From an uncultured Pelagibacteraceae bacterium (GTDB taxonomy: Bacteria > Pseudomonadota > Alphaproteobacteria > Pelagibacterales > Pelagibacteraceae): a stretch of 64,000 nt of DNA. Under the pieces are notes generated by a model. That model made no database searches and had not been told where the DNA came from. It worked only from the letters and a program-made list of their open reading frames with translations. This document shows positions 47,508 to 56,943 of the stretch, piece by piece (the stretch's first letter is position 1; each line of letters begins with the position of its first letter). The stretch is taken from the NCBI GenBank assembly GCA_902615975.1, contig CACMRC010000004.1:52908-116907 (forward strand), written 5' to 3'. A program made the translations under genes and the position numbers.

Positions 47508-49912
47508 TGGAAAAGAATGCCAAAGTAGTAATCATAGGAGGTGGTGTAGTTGGGTGCTCTATACTTTATCATCTATCTAAATTTGGATTAAAGGATTGTA
47601 TTTTACTTGAGAGAAATGAACTAACATCAGGTTCTTCTTGGCATGCTGCAGGAAATGTTCACGTGATTTCATCTGACCCTAATATCTCTAGGATGATGGC
47701 TTACACAATAGGTTTATACAAAGAGATTGAAAAAGAATCTGGTCACTCAACTGGATTTAAACCTAGCGGGGGTTTTTACTTAGCGTCAAATGAAGTGTGG
47801 GCTGATTATTTAAAGAGAGAAAGATCAAAAGCAAGATACATGGGACTTGATCAAGAATTTATTTCTCTTGAGGAAGTGAAAAAAAAACATCCTTTAATTG
47901 ATCCATCTCGATATTTGTTAGCTTTATGGGATCCTATTGATGGTGAAGTCGATCCATCAGGAGTTACTTACGCTTTTGCAAAAGCAGCAAAAGTTCATGG
48001 TGGAAAATATTACACTCACACTGTCGTAAAAGATACGAAACAAAAAAAGGACGGAACTTGGGATGTCTTTACTGAAAAAGGAAACATTAATGCTGAAATA
48101 GTAATTAATGCAGGTGGTTTGTGGGCAAGAGAAGTTGGACAATTAGCTGGACTTAATCTCCCTGTTCAACCAATGGAGCATCATTATTTAATCACTGAAC
48201 CTATTCCAGAAATTGAAGCAATGGGTGATCAAAGATTGCCTATAGGAACAGATTTTGAAGGAAATATTTACTTTAGACAAGAAGGAAAGGGAATGTTGCT
48301 TGGAACTTATGAACCAAAATCTACTCCTTGGAAAGTAGAAGGAACTCCAATGAATTTTGGACATGAGCTACTTGAGCCAAAGTTAGATAATATTGAAGAT
48401 AGACTGGCAATTGGTTTTGAGAGAATGCCAGCATTAGAGCGTGCAGGTATTAAGAATATAGTTAATGGACCTTTTACTTTTGGTCCAGACGGAAGTCCTC
48501 TTATTGGTCCAGTACCAGGAATGAAAAATTATTGGGTTGCAGTTGGTGTAATGGCTGGATTTTGCCAAGGTGGTGGTGTTGGAAAATGTATTGCTGAGTG
48601 GATTATTGATGGAGAACCTTCCATTGATGTTTGGGCAATGGATGTTGCTCGTTTTGGAGATTACGCTTCACCTCAATATGGAACAATCAAATCCTCAGAA
48701 AATTATGAACGAAGATTTATTATGACATTTCCAAATGAAACTTTACCAAAAGGAAGAAAACAAAAAACTACTGCACTATATGATCGTTTTGTAAATCAAG
48801 GTGCTGTTATGGGAGATAGTTTTGGATTGGAAAATGTTTTGTGGTTTGCAAACAATAAAGAAGATGCTCATGAGGAACCAACAATAAAAAGATCAAGATC
48901 GCATGACTATGTATCAAAAGAAGTTATTAATGTAAGAGAAAACGTTGGTTTAATCGAAGTTGCCAACTTTTCAAAACATGAATTCAAAGGTCCTGATGCT
49001 AGAAAGTTTTTAGATCACATAATGGCTGGAAGACTTCCAAAACCAGGAAGAATATCTTTATCCCCAATGTTGTCATATAGAGGAAAGTTGTGTGGTGATT
49101 TAACTGTAGCTTGCTTAGATGAAAATGAATTCATTGTATTTGGTTCTGGAGCTGCTCAAGAAATGCATAGACGTTGGTTTGAGAGTCATTTAGATAAATT
49201 TAATTTAAGTTATTCTAATAGATCTGATGAGTATCATGGATTGTCTGTTGCAGGACCTAACTCAAGGAAAGTTTTAGAAAAAATTGTAAGAGACGATGTT
49301 TCAAATGAAAAATTTAAATTTAGAGACTCTAGAAGAATGTTTGTTGGGGGAGTTCCAGCAATAATAAATAGAATTTCATTTACTGGTGAACTCGGATATG
49401 AAATTTATGTAGCACCTCACTATCAATTAAAACTTTATGAAGAATTAATGGAGGCTGGAAAAGAATTTAATATTAAACCATTTGGTGGAAGAGCATTAAT
49501 GTCAATGAGATTAGAGAAAAATTGGGGAGCTTGGACATTAGATTATAGACCAGATTTTACCGCAAAAGAGACAGGTTTAGATGCTTTTATTAATTGGGAT
49601 AAAGAGTTTATTGGTAAAGAAAGTGCACAAAAGGAAAATTCTTCAAATAAACTCATACCATTAATTGTTGAAACAAATGATATTGATGTAACAAATAACG
49701 AAGCTGTCATGAATGGAAATGAAAGTATAGGTTACGTTACTTCAGGTGGTTTTGCTCATTTTGTAAATAAAAGTGTGGCGTTTACTTTTGTTGATCAAAA
49801 AAACATTAATTCTGAAAATAAAATTCAAGTAGAGATAAATGGAGATTTATTTAATTGCTCAATTATTAAAGAACCACTTTATGATCCAAGTGGTCAAAAA
49901 ATGAGAAGCTAA
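47507..49912 (+). CDS. Dimethylglycine/sarcosine dehydrogenase-like FAD-GcvT protein
   Basis: 801 aa; 'KVVIIGGGVVGCSILYHLSKFGLKDCILLERNELTSGSSWHAAGNVH', C-terminal GcvT 'NRISFTGELGYEIYVAPHYQLKLYEELMEAGKEFNIKPFGGRALMSMRLEK'. Confidence 0.88.
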   Translation: MEKNAKVVIIGGGVVGCSILYHLSKFGLKDCILLERNELTSGSSWHAAGNVHVISSDPNISRMMAYTIGLYKEIEKESGHSTGFKPSGGFYLASNEVWADYLKRERSKARYMGLDQEFISLEEVKKKHPLIDPSRYLLALWDPIDGEVDPSGVTYAFAKAAKVHGGKYYTHTVVKDTKQKKDGTWDVFTEKGNINAEIVINAGGLWAREVGQLAGLNLPVQPMEHHYLITEPIPEIEAMGDQRLPIGTDFEGNIYFRQEGKGMLLGTYEPKSTPWKVEGTPMNFGHELLEPKLDNIEDRLAIGFERMPALERAGIKNIVNGPFTFGPDGSPLIGPVPGMKNYWVAVGVMAGFCQGGGVGKCIAEWIIDGEPSIDVWAMDVARFGDYASPQYGTIKSSENYERRFIMTFPNETLPKGRKQKTTALYDRFVNQGAVMGDSFGLENVLWFANNKEDAHEEPTIKRSRSHDYVSKEVINVRENVGLIEVANFSKHEFKGPDARKFLDHIMAGRLPKPGRISLSPMLSYRGKLCGDLTVACLDENEFIVFGSGAAQEMHRRWFESHLDKFNLSYSNRSDEYHGLSVAGPNSRKVLEKIVRDDVSNEKFKFRDSRRMFVGGVPAIINRISFTGELGYEIYVAPHYQLKLYEELMEAGKEFNIKPFGGRALMSMRLEKNWGAWTLDYRPDFTAKETGLDAFINWDKEFIGKESAQKENSSNKLIPLIVETNDIDVTNNEAVMNGNESIGYVTSGGFAHFVNKSVAFTFVDQKNINSENKIQVEINGDLFNCSIIKEPLYDPSGQKMRS

Positions 49913-50538
49913 TGGCACAAAAAGATGTAGGGAACAAAATTCCAATTTATAAACTTAAAACTACTGATGAAGTTATGAGGTACTACGATGAGTGGGGAGA
50001 AAAAGATAAGTATAATAAAGATATGGTTGATTGGAACTATACAGGCCCAAAGGAAACCGTAGCAACTTTCAATAAGTACGAAAATAATAAAGACACACTA
50101 ATCTTTGATGCAGGCTGTGGAACAGGTCTAGTTGGAGTTGAATTAAAAAAATATGAGTTTGATAATTTTCATGGAGCCGATTTATCTCAAACTTTATTAG
50201 ATACTGTACCAAAAGACCTTTATCAAAAATTAGTAAAGGTTGATTTAAATAAACCAATAGAGGTTGAGGACAACTTTTATGGTGGAGTTATGTGTGTCGG
50301 AACATTTACTTTTGGGCATGTAAAACCAAATGCATTAGATGAATTTATAAGAATAACAAAACCAGGTGGTTTAATTTGCTTCACGATTAATGAAGGAATT
50401 CATGAAGAGTATGGTTTTGATAAAAAAATTGATATACTGAAAGATAGCAAGAAGTGGGAAGAAGTAGAATTTTTTAAATCTGACTATATTGCGAGCAAAG
50501 ATGTTAACGCATGGTTAGGTTTGTATAGGGTATTATGA
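49912..50538 (+). CDS. Class I SAM-dependent methyltransferase
   Basis: 208 aa; motif I 'LIFDAGCGTGLVGVEL', 'FHGADLSQTLLD', 'ITKPGGLICFTINEG'. Confidence 0.83.
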   Translation: MAQKDVGNKIPIYKLKTTDEVMRYYDEWGEKDKYNKDMVDWNYTGPKETVATFNKYENNKDTLIFDAGCGTGLVGVELKKYEFDNFHGADLSQTLLDTVPKDLYQKLVKVDLNKPIEVEDNFYGGVMCVGTFTFGHVKPNALDEFIRITKPGGLICFTINEGIHEEYGFDKKIDILKDSKKWEEVEFFKSDYIASKDVNAWLGLYRVL

Positions 50539-51770
50539 GGTTTAGTAGAAAAATAGCTCCTGAGATAAAACCAAGACAAAATTTTATTACTAAAAAAAAA
50601 TTAAGAGAAGATGAGATTGATTTTGATAAATTAAGATCATATCGTTTAGATAGGGTTAGAAAAGAGTTAGTAAAAAACAATTTAGAGGCTTGTATTCTCT
50701 TTGATCCAGTGAATGTTCGTTATGCTTTAGATACTGTAAACATGAGTGTCTATAATATGCATAACTTAACAAGATATTGTTTTGTACCAGTCAATGGACC
50801 AACTATTCTTTATGAGTATTTTAATTGTGAAATATTATCGAAGCATTTAAATCTAATTGACGAAATCAGACCTGCAATCACATGGGATTATTTTAGCAAT
50901 GGAGATCAAGCAAATTTACAATTATCAAAATGGATAAATGAAGTTAAAGATTTATCAAAAAATTATTTTAAAACTAAAAAAATTGCAATCGATGTTTTAA
51001 ATGGTCCTGCGGTTACAGCTTTAAATAAAGAAGGAATTGAAGTTGTAGATGCAAAATTGATTTTAGAACAAGCAAGAGTAATAAAATCACATGATGAATT
51101 GACTTGTATGAAAGCAGCAATAGAAGTTGCAGAAAAAGGTGTATCAAAAATGAGATCAGATCTTAAACCAGGAATGACTGAAGATGAATTGTGGTCAATT
51201 TTACATAAAACGAATATTGAAAATGGAGGTGAGTGGATTGAGTGCAGGATTTTATCGTCTGGTGAAAGAACAAATCCATGGATGCAAGAGAGTAGTAATA
51301 AAGTTTTGCAACAAGGAGAAATTGTTGCTTTTGATACAGATATGGTTGGTCCCTATGGATACTGTGCTGACATATCAAGAGCCTTTGTAGTTGGACATAA
51401 ATTTAATGATGAGCAAAAAAAACTATATTCAATGGCTAGAAATCAAATTGATCATAATTTTAGATTAATAAAACCAGGAATGAGTTTTAAAGAATTTATA
51501 AAAAGATCTTGGGTTTTGCCTGATGAGTATTATGGAAATAGGTATTCATGTATGGTTCATGGAATTGGGTTGTGTGATGAGTGGCCTCAAATAAGATATC
51601 CAACTGATGGTGGAGAAGAAGGTGGAACTTTTGAGAAGAACATGACAATTACACTTGAGAGTTATATTGGTAAAGTTGGTGGTAAAGAAGGTGTAAAACT
51701 TGAACAACAGTATCTTGTAGGTGAAAATGGACTTGAATTAATGTCCCATCATCCGTTAGAAGATATTTAA
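50535..51770 (+). CDS. dddP: M24/creatinase-fold protein resembling DMSP lyase DddP
   Basis: 411 aa; 'ACILFDPVNVRYALDTVNMSVYNMHNLTRYCFVP', 'GGEWIECRILSSGERTNPWMQESS', 'VAFDTDMVGPYGYCADISRAF', 'CMVHGIGLCDEWPQIRYP', 'LESYIGKVGGKEGVKLEQQYLV' match remembered DddP features. Confidence 0.6.
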   Translation: MRFSRKIAPEIKPRQNFITKKKLREDEIDFDKLRSYRLDRVRKELVKNNLEACILFDPVNVRYALDTVNMSVYNMHNLTRYCFVPVNGPTILYEYFNCEILSKHLNLIDEIRPAITWDYFSNGDQANLQLSKWINEVKDLSKNYFKTKKIAIDVLNGPAVTALNKEGIEVVDAKLILEQARVIKSHDELTCMKAAIEVAEKGVSKMRSDLKPGMTEDELWSILHKTNIENGGEWIECRILSSGERTNPWMQESSNKVLQQGEIVAFDTDMVGPYGYCADISRAFVVGHKFNDEQKKLYSMARNQIDHNFRLIKPGMSFKEFIKRSWVLPDEYYGNRYSCMVHGIGLCDEWPQIRYPTDGGEEGGTFEKNMTITLESYIGKVGGKEGVKLEQQYLVGENGLELMSHHPLEDI

Positions 51771-52180
51771 TGAAAATTATTTTAGTAATGGGTTTGCCTG
51801 GAGCTGGCAAAACAACTCTAGCAGATGAAATGGCACCACTCTTAAATGCAAAAAGACTGAATGCAGACGAAGTGAGAAAAGCAGCAAACGATTGGGATTT
51901 TTCTGAAGAGGGAAGAGTAAGACAAGCAAAAAGAATGGCTGAAGCTGCTTTAAAATTAAAAGCAGAAGGTCATTATGTAATTGCAGATTTTATTGCACCA
52001 ACTCCTCAAGCAAGAAGCTTGTTTCCAGCGGATTTTAGAGTTTGGGTCGATACAATTAAAGAAGGAAGATTTGAAGATACAAATCAAATGTTTGTTAATC
52101 CTAAGAATTTTGATTTTCACGTAACAACTCAGGATGCAAAAAGTTGGGCACCAAAAATAATAGAGGAGATAAAAAAATGA
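51770..52180 (+). CDS. Adenylylsulfate-kinase-like P-loop kinase
   Basis: 136 aa; Walker A 'GLPGAGKTTLADEMAPLL', 'RLNADEVRKAANDWDFS', 'YVIADFIAPTPQAR'. Confidence 0.75.
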   Translation: MKIILVMGLPGAGKTTLADEMAPLLNAKRLNADEVRKAANDWDFSEEGRVRQAKRMAEAALKLKAEGHYVIADFIAPTPQARSLFPADFRVWVDTIKEGRFEDTNQMFVNPKNFDFHVTTQDAKSWAPKIIEEIKK

Positions 52181-52551
52181 CACACCAATGGGATAACAAA
52201 AAACCAACAGCACAAATGCTAGGAAGATGGCAACCTTTTCACGATGGACATTATACTTTGTTTAAAGAAATAATTAAAAAGACTGAACAAGTTTGTATTC
52301 AAATTAGAGATGTACAAGGTGTAGATGATAATCCTTTTGATTTTGAAACAGTAAAAAAAAACATTGAAGACAAATTAAATCCTGAATTTGAAGGACAATT
52401 TAAAATAATGTTAGTACCTAATATTACAAATATTTGTTATGGTAGGGGAGTTGGATATAAGATTGAAGAAATAGTTTTGGACGAAGAAACTCAAAAAATA
52501 TCAGCTACAAAAATAAGAGCAAAAATGAGAGAAGAGGGAAAGTTAAAATAA
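52177..52551 (+). CDS. Nucleotidyltransferase (HxGH-type) family protein
   Basis: 'GRWQPFHDGHYTLF' and 'ISATKIRAKM' motifs. ORF track starts at 52144 (TTG); the ATG at 52177 with a GAGGAGA SD and ATGA overlap is more plausible. Confidence 0.75.
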   Translation: MTHQWDNKKPTAQMLGRWQPFHDGHYTLFKEIIKKTEQVCIQIRDVQGVDDNPFDFETVKKNIEDKLNPEFEGQFKIMLVPNITNICYGRGVGYKIEEIVLDEETQKISATKIRAKMREEGKLK

Positions 52552-52557
52552 AATTAA

Positions 52558-53409
52558 ATGAACGATAGACTCAAGACTATTGTAGATTTAAAAAAATATC
52601 CAATATACGATTTAGATTCACCAATAATTAAAAATCTTGTAAAAAAATGTAAAGAAGAACTGGATCAAAATAGTTGTTCAACAATTCCAAATTTTATTTT
52701 GCCTAAATCACTTAAGGTAATGAATTCTGAGTTGGAAAAACAATTAGATGAAGTTTATATGTCTAAAGAAAGTATAAATGCTTACTTGTATGCAAAGGAC
52801 GATCCCTCATTACCAAAAGATCATCCAAAAAGAACTTTTATGAATAGATACAATGGATATTTAAATTCAGATTGTTTTCCAAAAGATTCCGAAATGAAAT
52901 ATCTATACGAAACAGAGGAACTTTTAAATTTTGTATCTGCTTGTTTAGGTGTTTCTCCTATTTACAGATGGGCAGATCCTTTAGCCTGTCATGCTTATAA
53001 TGTTATGAAACCAGACGGAGTACTCCCATGGCATTTTGATAGTTGTGAATTTACACTAAGTTTAATGATACAAAAACCTGAGAAGGGTGGAGTATTTGAG
53101 TATTGTCCAAACATTAGAGAACCTGGAAATGAAAATTTTAAAGAAGTTCAAAAAGTTATAGCCGGAGATAGAACTAAAGTAAGACAATTGAAGTTAGAGC
53201 CAGGAGATTTACAAATATTTAAAGGAAGATTTACTTTACATAGAGTAACAAAGGTTGAGGGCCAAAAATCAAGATATATGTGTATTCCAGCTTATGTTTT
53301 AGATCCATGGAGAGTAAACACCCCAGAACATTCCAAAGCTATTTATGGTAAAGTTTTGCCAATTCATATAGAAAGAAATCAGGCCAGATCCGATGGATTA
53401 ACTGATTAA
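52558..53409 (+). CDS. Fe(II)/2-oxoglutarate-type dioxygenase-like protein
   Basis: 283 aa; HxD 'PWHFDSCEFTLSLMIQKPEKGGVFEYCPNIREPGNENF' and distal His 'GDLQIFKGRFTLHRVTKVEGQKSRYMCIPAYV'. Confidence 0.7.
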   Translation: MNDRLKTIVDLKKYPIYDLDSPIIKNLVKKCKEELDQNSCSTIPNFILPKSLKVMNSELEKQLDEVYMSKESINAYLYAKDDPSLPKDHPKRTFMNRYNGYLNSDCFPKDSEMKYLYETEELLNFVSACLGVSPIYRWADPLACHAYNVMKPDGVLPWHFDSCEFTLSLMIQKPEKGGVFEYCPNIREPGNENFKEVQKVIAGDRTKVRQLKLEPGDLQIFKGRFTLHRVTKVEGQKSRYMCIPAYVLDPWRVNTPEHSKAIYGKVLPIHIERNQARSDGLTD

Positions 53410-54189
53410 ATGACTAGTAAAATTAAAATTAAAAAAAATAACAACGACGTTTCATCAATTATTATTGATGAACCAAAAACTTATAACTCTTTATCATTCA
53501 AAAATCTTTCAGATTTATTAAAGGCATTAAAAAAATTAGATGCTGATAAAAAAGTTAAAGTAATAATATTAGAGGGTGCCGGTAAAGGATTTAGTGCAGG
53601 TCATAATTTAAAAGAAGTTAGAGGTTTAAAAAAGAGAGATAAATATTTAAAATTATTTAATCTTTGTTCAAAAGTAATGCTTCAAATTGTTGAAGGTAGA
53701 AAACCTGTAATTGCTAAAGTTCATGGAGCTGCATTTGCAGCTGGCTGTCAATTGGTTGCAAGTTGTGATTTAGCTTATAGTACTAAGGACGCATTGTTTG
53801 CTACTCCTGGTGTAAATATTGGTTTGTTTTGTAGTACACCTATGGTTGCTGTCAGTAGAAAGGTAAATCGAAAACCTATGATGAAAATGTTGCTAACTGG
53901 AGAACCTATCAATGCAAATTATGCAAAAGAAATAGGCTTGATAAATGATAATTTTTCAAAAGCCAAATTAAACAACGAAGTCTTAAAAGTAGCAAATAAA
54001 ATTGCTTCTAAATCTAATTTAACAATAAAAATTGGAAAGCAAGCTTTTTACAAACAATTAGAAATGCCATTAAGTAAAGCTTACGCTTATACAAGTAAAA
54101 TGATGACTCTAAATATGATGGCAATGGATGCAAAAGAAGGAATTTCTGCTTTTTTAGAAAAAAGAAGACCAAATTGGAAAAATAAATAG
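53410..54189 (+). CDS. Enoyl-CoA hydratase/isomerase family
   Basis: 259 aa; 'LEGAGKGFSAGHNLKEVRGL', 'KVHGAAFAAGCQLVASCDLAYS', 'FATPGVNIGLFCSTP'. Confidence 0.9.
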   Translation: MTSKIKIKKNNNDVSSIIIDEPKTYNSLSFKNLSDLLKALKKLDADKKVKVIILEGAGKGFSAGHNLKEVRGLKKRDKYLKLFNLCSKVMLQIVEGRKPVIAKVHGAAFAAGCQLVASCDLAYSTKDALFATPGVNIGLFCSTPMVAVSRKVNRKPMMKMLLTGEPINANYAKEIGLINDNFSKAKLNNEVLKVANKIASKSNLTIKIGKQAFYKQLEMPLSKAYAYTSKMMTLNMMAMDAKEGISAFLEKRRPNWKNK

Positions 54190-54374
54190 TGATAAAAAAT
54201 ATTTTAATAGTAGTTTTTATTATTATTGGTGCATTGGTAATTTATAATTTTAAGGATCATAATCAAAAAAGAGCAATAGATGCATGTATTGCTGGTAGCC
54301 AAAAACTAGAAAAACCAATGACAGTTCCTGAAGCTAAAATATTTTGTGAAGAACAAATTAAAAATAATAAATGA
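54189..54374 (+). CDS. Small membrane-anchored protein (61 aa)
   Basis: Single N-terminal TM 'ILIVVFIIIGALVIYNF'; overlaps neighbours at both ends (operon-like). Confidence 0.55.
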   Translation: MIKNILIVVFIIIGALVIYNFKDHNQKRAIDACIAGSQKLEKPMTVPEAKIFCEEQIKNNK

Positions 54375-54805
54375 CTGATATCAAAGAAGTTCTTTCTAAA
54401 TATAAATCAATTGCAATGGTAGGGGTTAGTAACGATCCAACAAAAGCATCAACTATAGTTATGAAATATATGCAAAAATATGGATTTAAAGTTTATCCTG
54501 TCAATCCTAGAGCCGAGGGTCAAAAAATTCTAGGAGAAGAAGTTTTCGCTAAAATATCTGATATTAATGATCAGGTTGATATTGTTGATGTTTTCAGACC
54601 ATCAAAAGAAGTTTATGCTATTGCAGAAGATGTAGTTAAAATTGGTGCTAAAGTTTTATGGTTACAGCTCGGTATACGAGACGAAAAGGCAAAAGAATTG
54701 ATGGAAAAAAATGATATTAAGTATATTGAAAATAAATGTACTAAAATGGAATATCAAAAATATTTTTTAAAAGTTAGACAAGCTTTTCCAGTTTTGACTG
54801 ACTAA
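54371..54805 (+). CDS. CoA-binding protein (YccU-like)
   Basis: 144 aa; 'IAMVGVSNDPTKASTIVMKYMQKYGFKVYPVNPRAEGQKILGE', 'VDVFRPSKEV', 'VLWLQLGIRDE'. Confidence 0.85.
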   Translation: MTDIKEVLSKYKSIAMVGVSNDPTKASTIVMKYMQKYGFKVYPVNPRAEGQKILGEEVFAKISDINDQVDIVDVFRPSKEVYAIAEDVVKIGAKVLWLQLGIRDEKAKELMEKNDIKYIENKCTKMEYQKYFLKVRQAFPVLTD

Positions 54806-56415
54806 TGAGCAAAATAATTAAATTTTTAGACAGCACATTTTTAGATTTGGGTCGTCAATTTAAATGGACTTATCTACCTCCATTAATGGTTTATATGGCT
54901 GCAGGTATTTCTGGTTTAACAGGTATTGTTGGTACATTTTTTGTTAAAGATTATTTAAATTTATCAGCAGCATTTTTAGCAGGCCTAGGTTTTTGGGCTG
55001 GAATTCCTTGGGCATTAAAAATGCCATTAGGACATTTAGTAGATCTAATCTGGGAGAGAAAAAATTACATGGTCTACTTTGGAGCTTCACTGATAGCTCT
55101 TAGTTTACTAATTATGTATGGATTGATTATTCATACTGAGGATATGTCCCAGGTATTTTCTGTAGAAACATGGTTTGTAATAAGTGTGATTTTAGCTCCA
55201 GTTGGTTATGTGGTCCAGGACGTTGTAGCCGATGCTATGACAGTTGAGGCAGTTCCTTTGGTTGATGAAACAGGAAATGATTATTCTAAAGATCAAATAA
55301 AAATAATGCATACAACAATGCAGACACTTGGAAGGTTTGCTATTATTGGTGGCACAGTACTTGTTGCATTAGTTAATGTAATTTTGTTTAGAGATGTGGA
55401 AAGCCTTGAGCAGGCCGATAAGATAAATTTATATGGAACTATCTATATTTATGCTCTTGTAATACCTTTAGTTTCTATACTAGGTGTAATTTTAGCAAAT
55501 TATTTAAGACATAAAAAAATACAATCTTTAAAATCTAAAGGTTTAGAATTTAAAGATGAAAGAGGTAATGAAAAAACAAAAATAAACTGGTGGATATTAG
55601 GAGGAAGTTTAGTTTTTGTTATTTTCACATTGTCTATTGGTTCCTTTAAGGTTCCGTTTGCACAAGAAATTGTTTTTATAGGCTCAGTTATAATCATTTT
55701 ATTTTTAATGTTTAAACTTATTAAGGAATTACCTCAGGAGCTAAGATTAACAATTGTAGGTACAGCAGTAATAATATTTATATTTAGAGCCATGCCAGGT
55801 CCTGGTCCTGGTTTAACATGGTTCGAAATTGATGAACTAGGATTTAATGAGCAGTTTTTTTCTGTTCTATCATTATTAGCATCAATTTTAACATTAGCTG
55901 GTATTGTTTTATTAAGACCTTTTATGGCGAATAATTCAATTGCTAAAATAATTGTAGTTTTAAGTATTGCGGGTGCGATTTTGTTTTTACCAAGTGTTGG
56001 AATGTATTATGGTTTTCATGATTGGACAGCTTCATTAACAGGTGGAGTAGTTGATGCTAAGTTCATCGCATTAATAAATACAGCTCTCGAATCTCCTTTG
56101 GGACAAGTCTCAATGATTCCTCTTTTAGCATGGATAGCAAAAAATGCTCCAGCACACTTAAAAGCAACTTTTTTTGCAGTTTTTGCATCCTTTACAAATC
56201 TTGCGCTATCAGCAAGTGCACTAGGAACCAAGTATTTAAATGAAATCTTTACGGTTACAAGAGAAGTAAAGGATAAAGTTTCAGGTGAAATTCAAACTAC
56301 AGCAGATTATTCTGAACTTGGGATTTTATTAATTGTTGTGACACTTTTGACATTAATTCTTCCAATATTATTTGTAATTATTATCAATAATAGTAAATAC
56401 AAAACATCGGAGTAA
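54805..56415 (+). CDS. MFS-type transporter, possibly BT1/folate-biopterin-like
   Basis: 536 aa multi-TM; 'GFWAGIPWALKMPLGHLVDLIWERKNYMVYFGASL', 'PVGYVVQDVVADAMTVEAV'. Confidence 0.65.
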   Translation: MSKIIKFLDSTFLDLGRQFKWTYLPPLMVYMAAGISGLTGIVGTFFVKDYLNLSAAFLAGLGFWAGIPWALKMPLGHLVDLIWERKNYMVYFGASLIALSLLIMYGLIIHTEDMSQVFSVETWFVISVILAPVGYVVQDVVADAMTVEAVPLVDETGNDYSKDQIKIMHTTMQTLGRFAIIGGTVLVALVNVILFRDVESLEQADKINLYGTIYIYALVIPLVSILGVILANYLRHKKIQSLKSKGLEFKDERGNEKTKINWWILGGSLVFVIFTLSIGSFKVPFAQEIVFIGSVIIILFLMFKLIKELPQELRLTIVGTAVIIFIFRAMPGPGPGLTWFEIDELGFNEQFFSVLSLLASILTLAGIVLLRPFMANNSIAKIIVVLSIAGAILFLPSVGMYYGFHDWTASLTGGVVDAKFIALINTALESPLGQVSMIPLLAWIAKNAPAHLKATFFAVFASFTNLALSASALGTKYLNEIFTVTREVKDKVSGEIQTTADYSELGILLIVVTLLTLILPILFVIIINNSKYKTSE

Positions 56416-56426
56416 TTATTTTTAAA

Positions 56427-56888
56427 ATGAAAACTATCCTTAAAGTATTAATTTTATTATTGATATCTTCGACTTTTTCAAATGCTGAATTATTAAATCC
56501 AAATAGTACTATTAAACCAAAAGAAGTTATAAAGATTCAACTTAATGGACTTCAAAAAAATGACTCAAAATTCAAGGATAGTGGAATAGAGCAAACATGG
56601 AATTTTGCTCACCCAAACAATAAGAGAGTAACAGGACCATTAAGCAAATTTAAAATGATGTTAAAAAGTGACTCTTATGGGATGATGATTAATCACCTAA
56701 GTCATACAATTACTGAGCTTGGAAGCAGTGACAAATGGGCACAATTTGAAGTAATCATTCTTGATCAAAATAAGATCTATCACAAGTTTAATTGGCAAGT
56801 TGAAAAGTATACTTTGGATGGAAGTTTAAAAGACTGTTGGTTAACTACAATGGTATCTAGCCCAATCCCTCTAGGAAGCTCAATTTGA
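56427..56888 (+). CDS. Secreted/periplasmic protein, DUF4864-like
   Basis: 153 aa; signal peptide-like MKTILKVLILLLISSTFSNAE; 'IEQTWNFAHPNNKRVTGPLSKFKMML'. Confidence 0.5.
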   Translation: MKTILKVLILLLISSTFSNAELLNPNSTIKPKEVIKIQLNGLQKNDSKFKDSGIEQTWNFAHPNNKRVTGPLSKFKMMLKSDSYGMMINHLSHTITELGSSDKWAQFEVIILDQNKIYHKFNWQVEKYTLDGSLKDCWLTTMVSSPIPLGSSI

Positions 56889-56943
56889 TTTTCAACATAC
56901 ATTTTTGTTTCGTAATAATTAAAAATTTAGTAGGAATCGCTGA

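Noticed and set aside
52144-52176. TTG-initiated extension of the nucleotidyltransferase ORF
   Set aside because: The extension reads through the upstream kinase C-terminus; the ATG at 52177 has a good Shine-Dalgarno and ATGA overlap.
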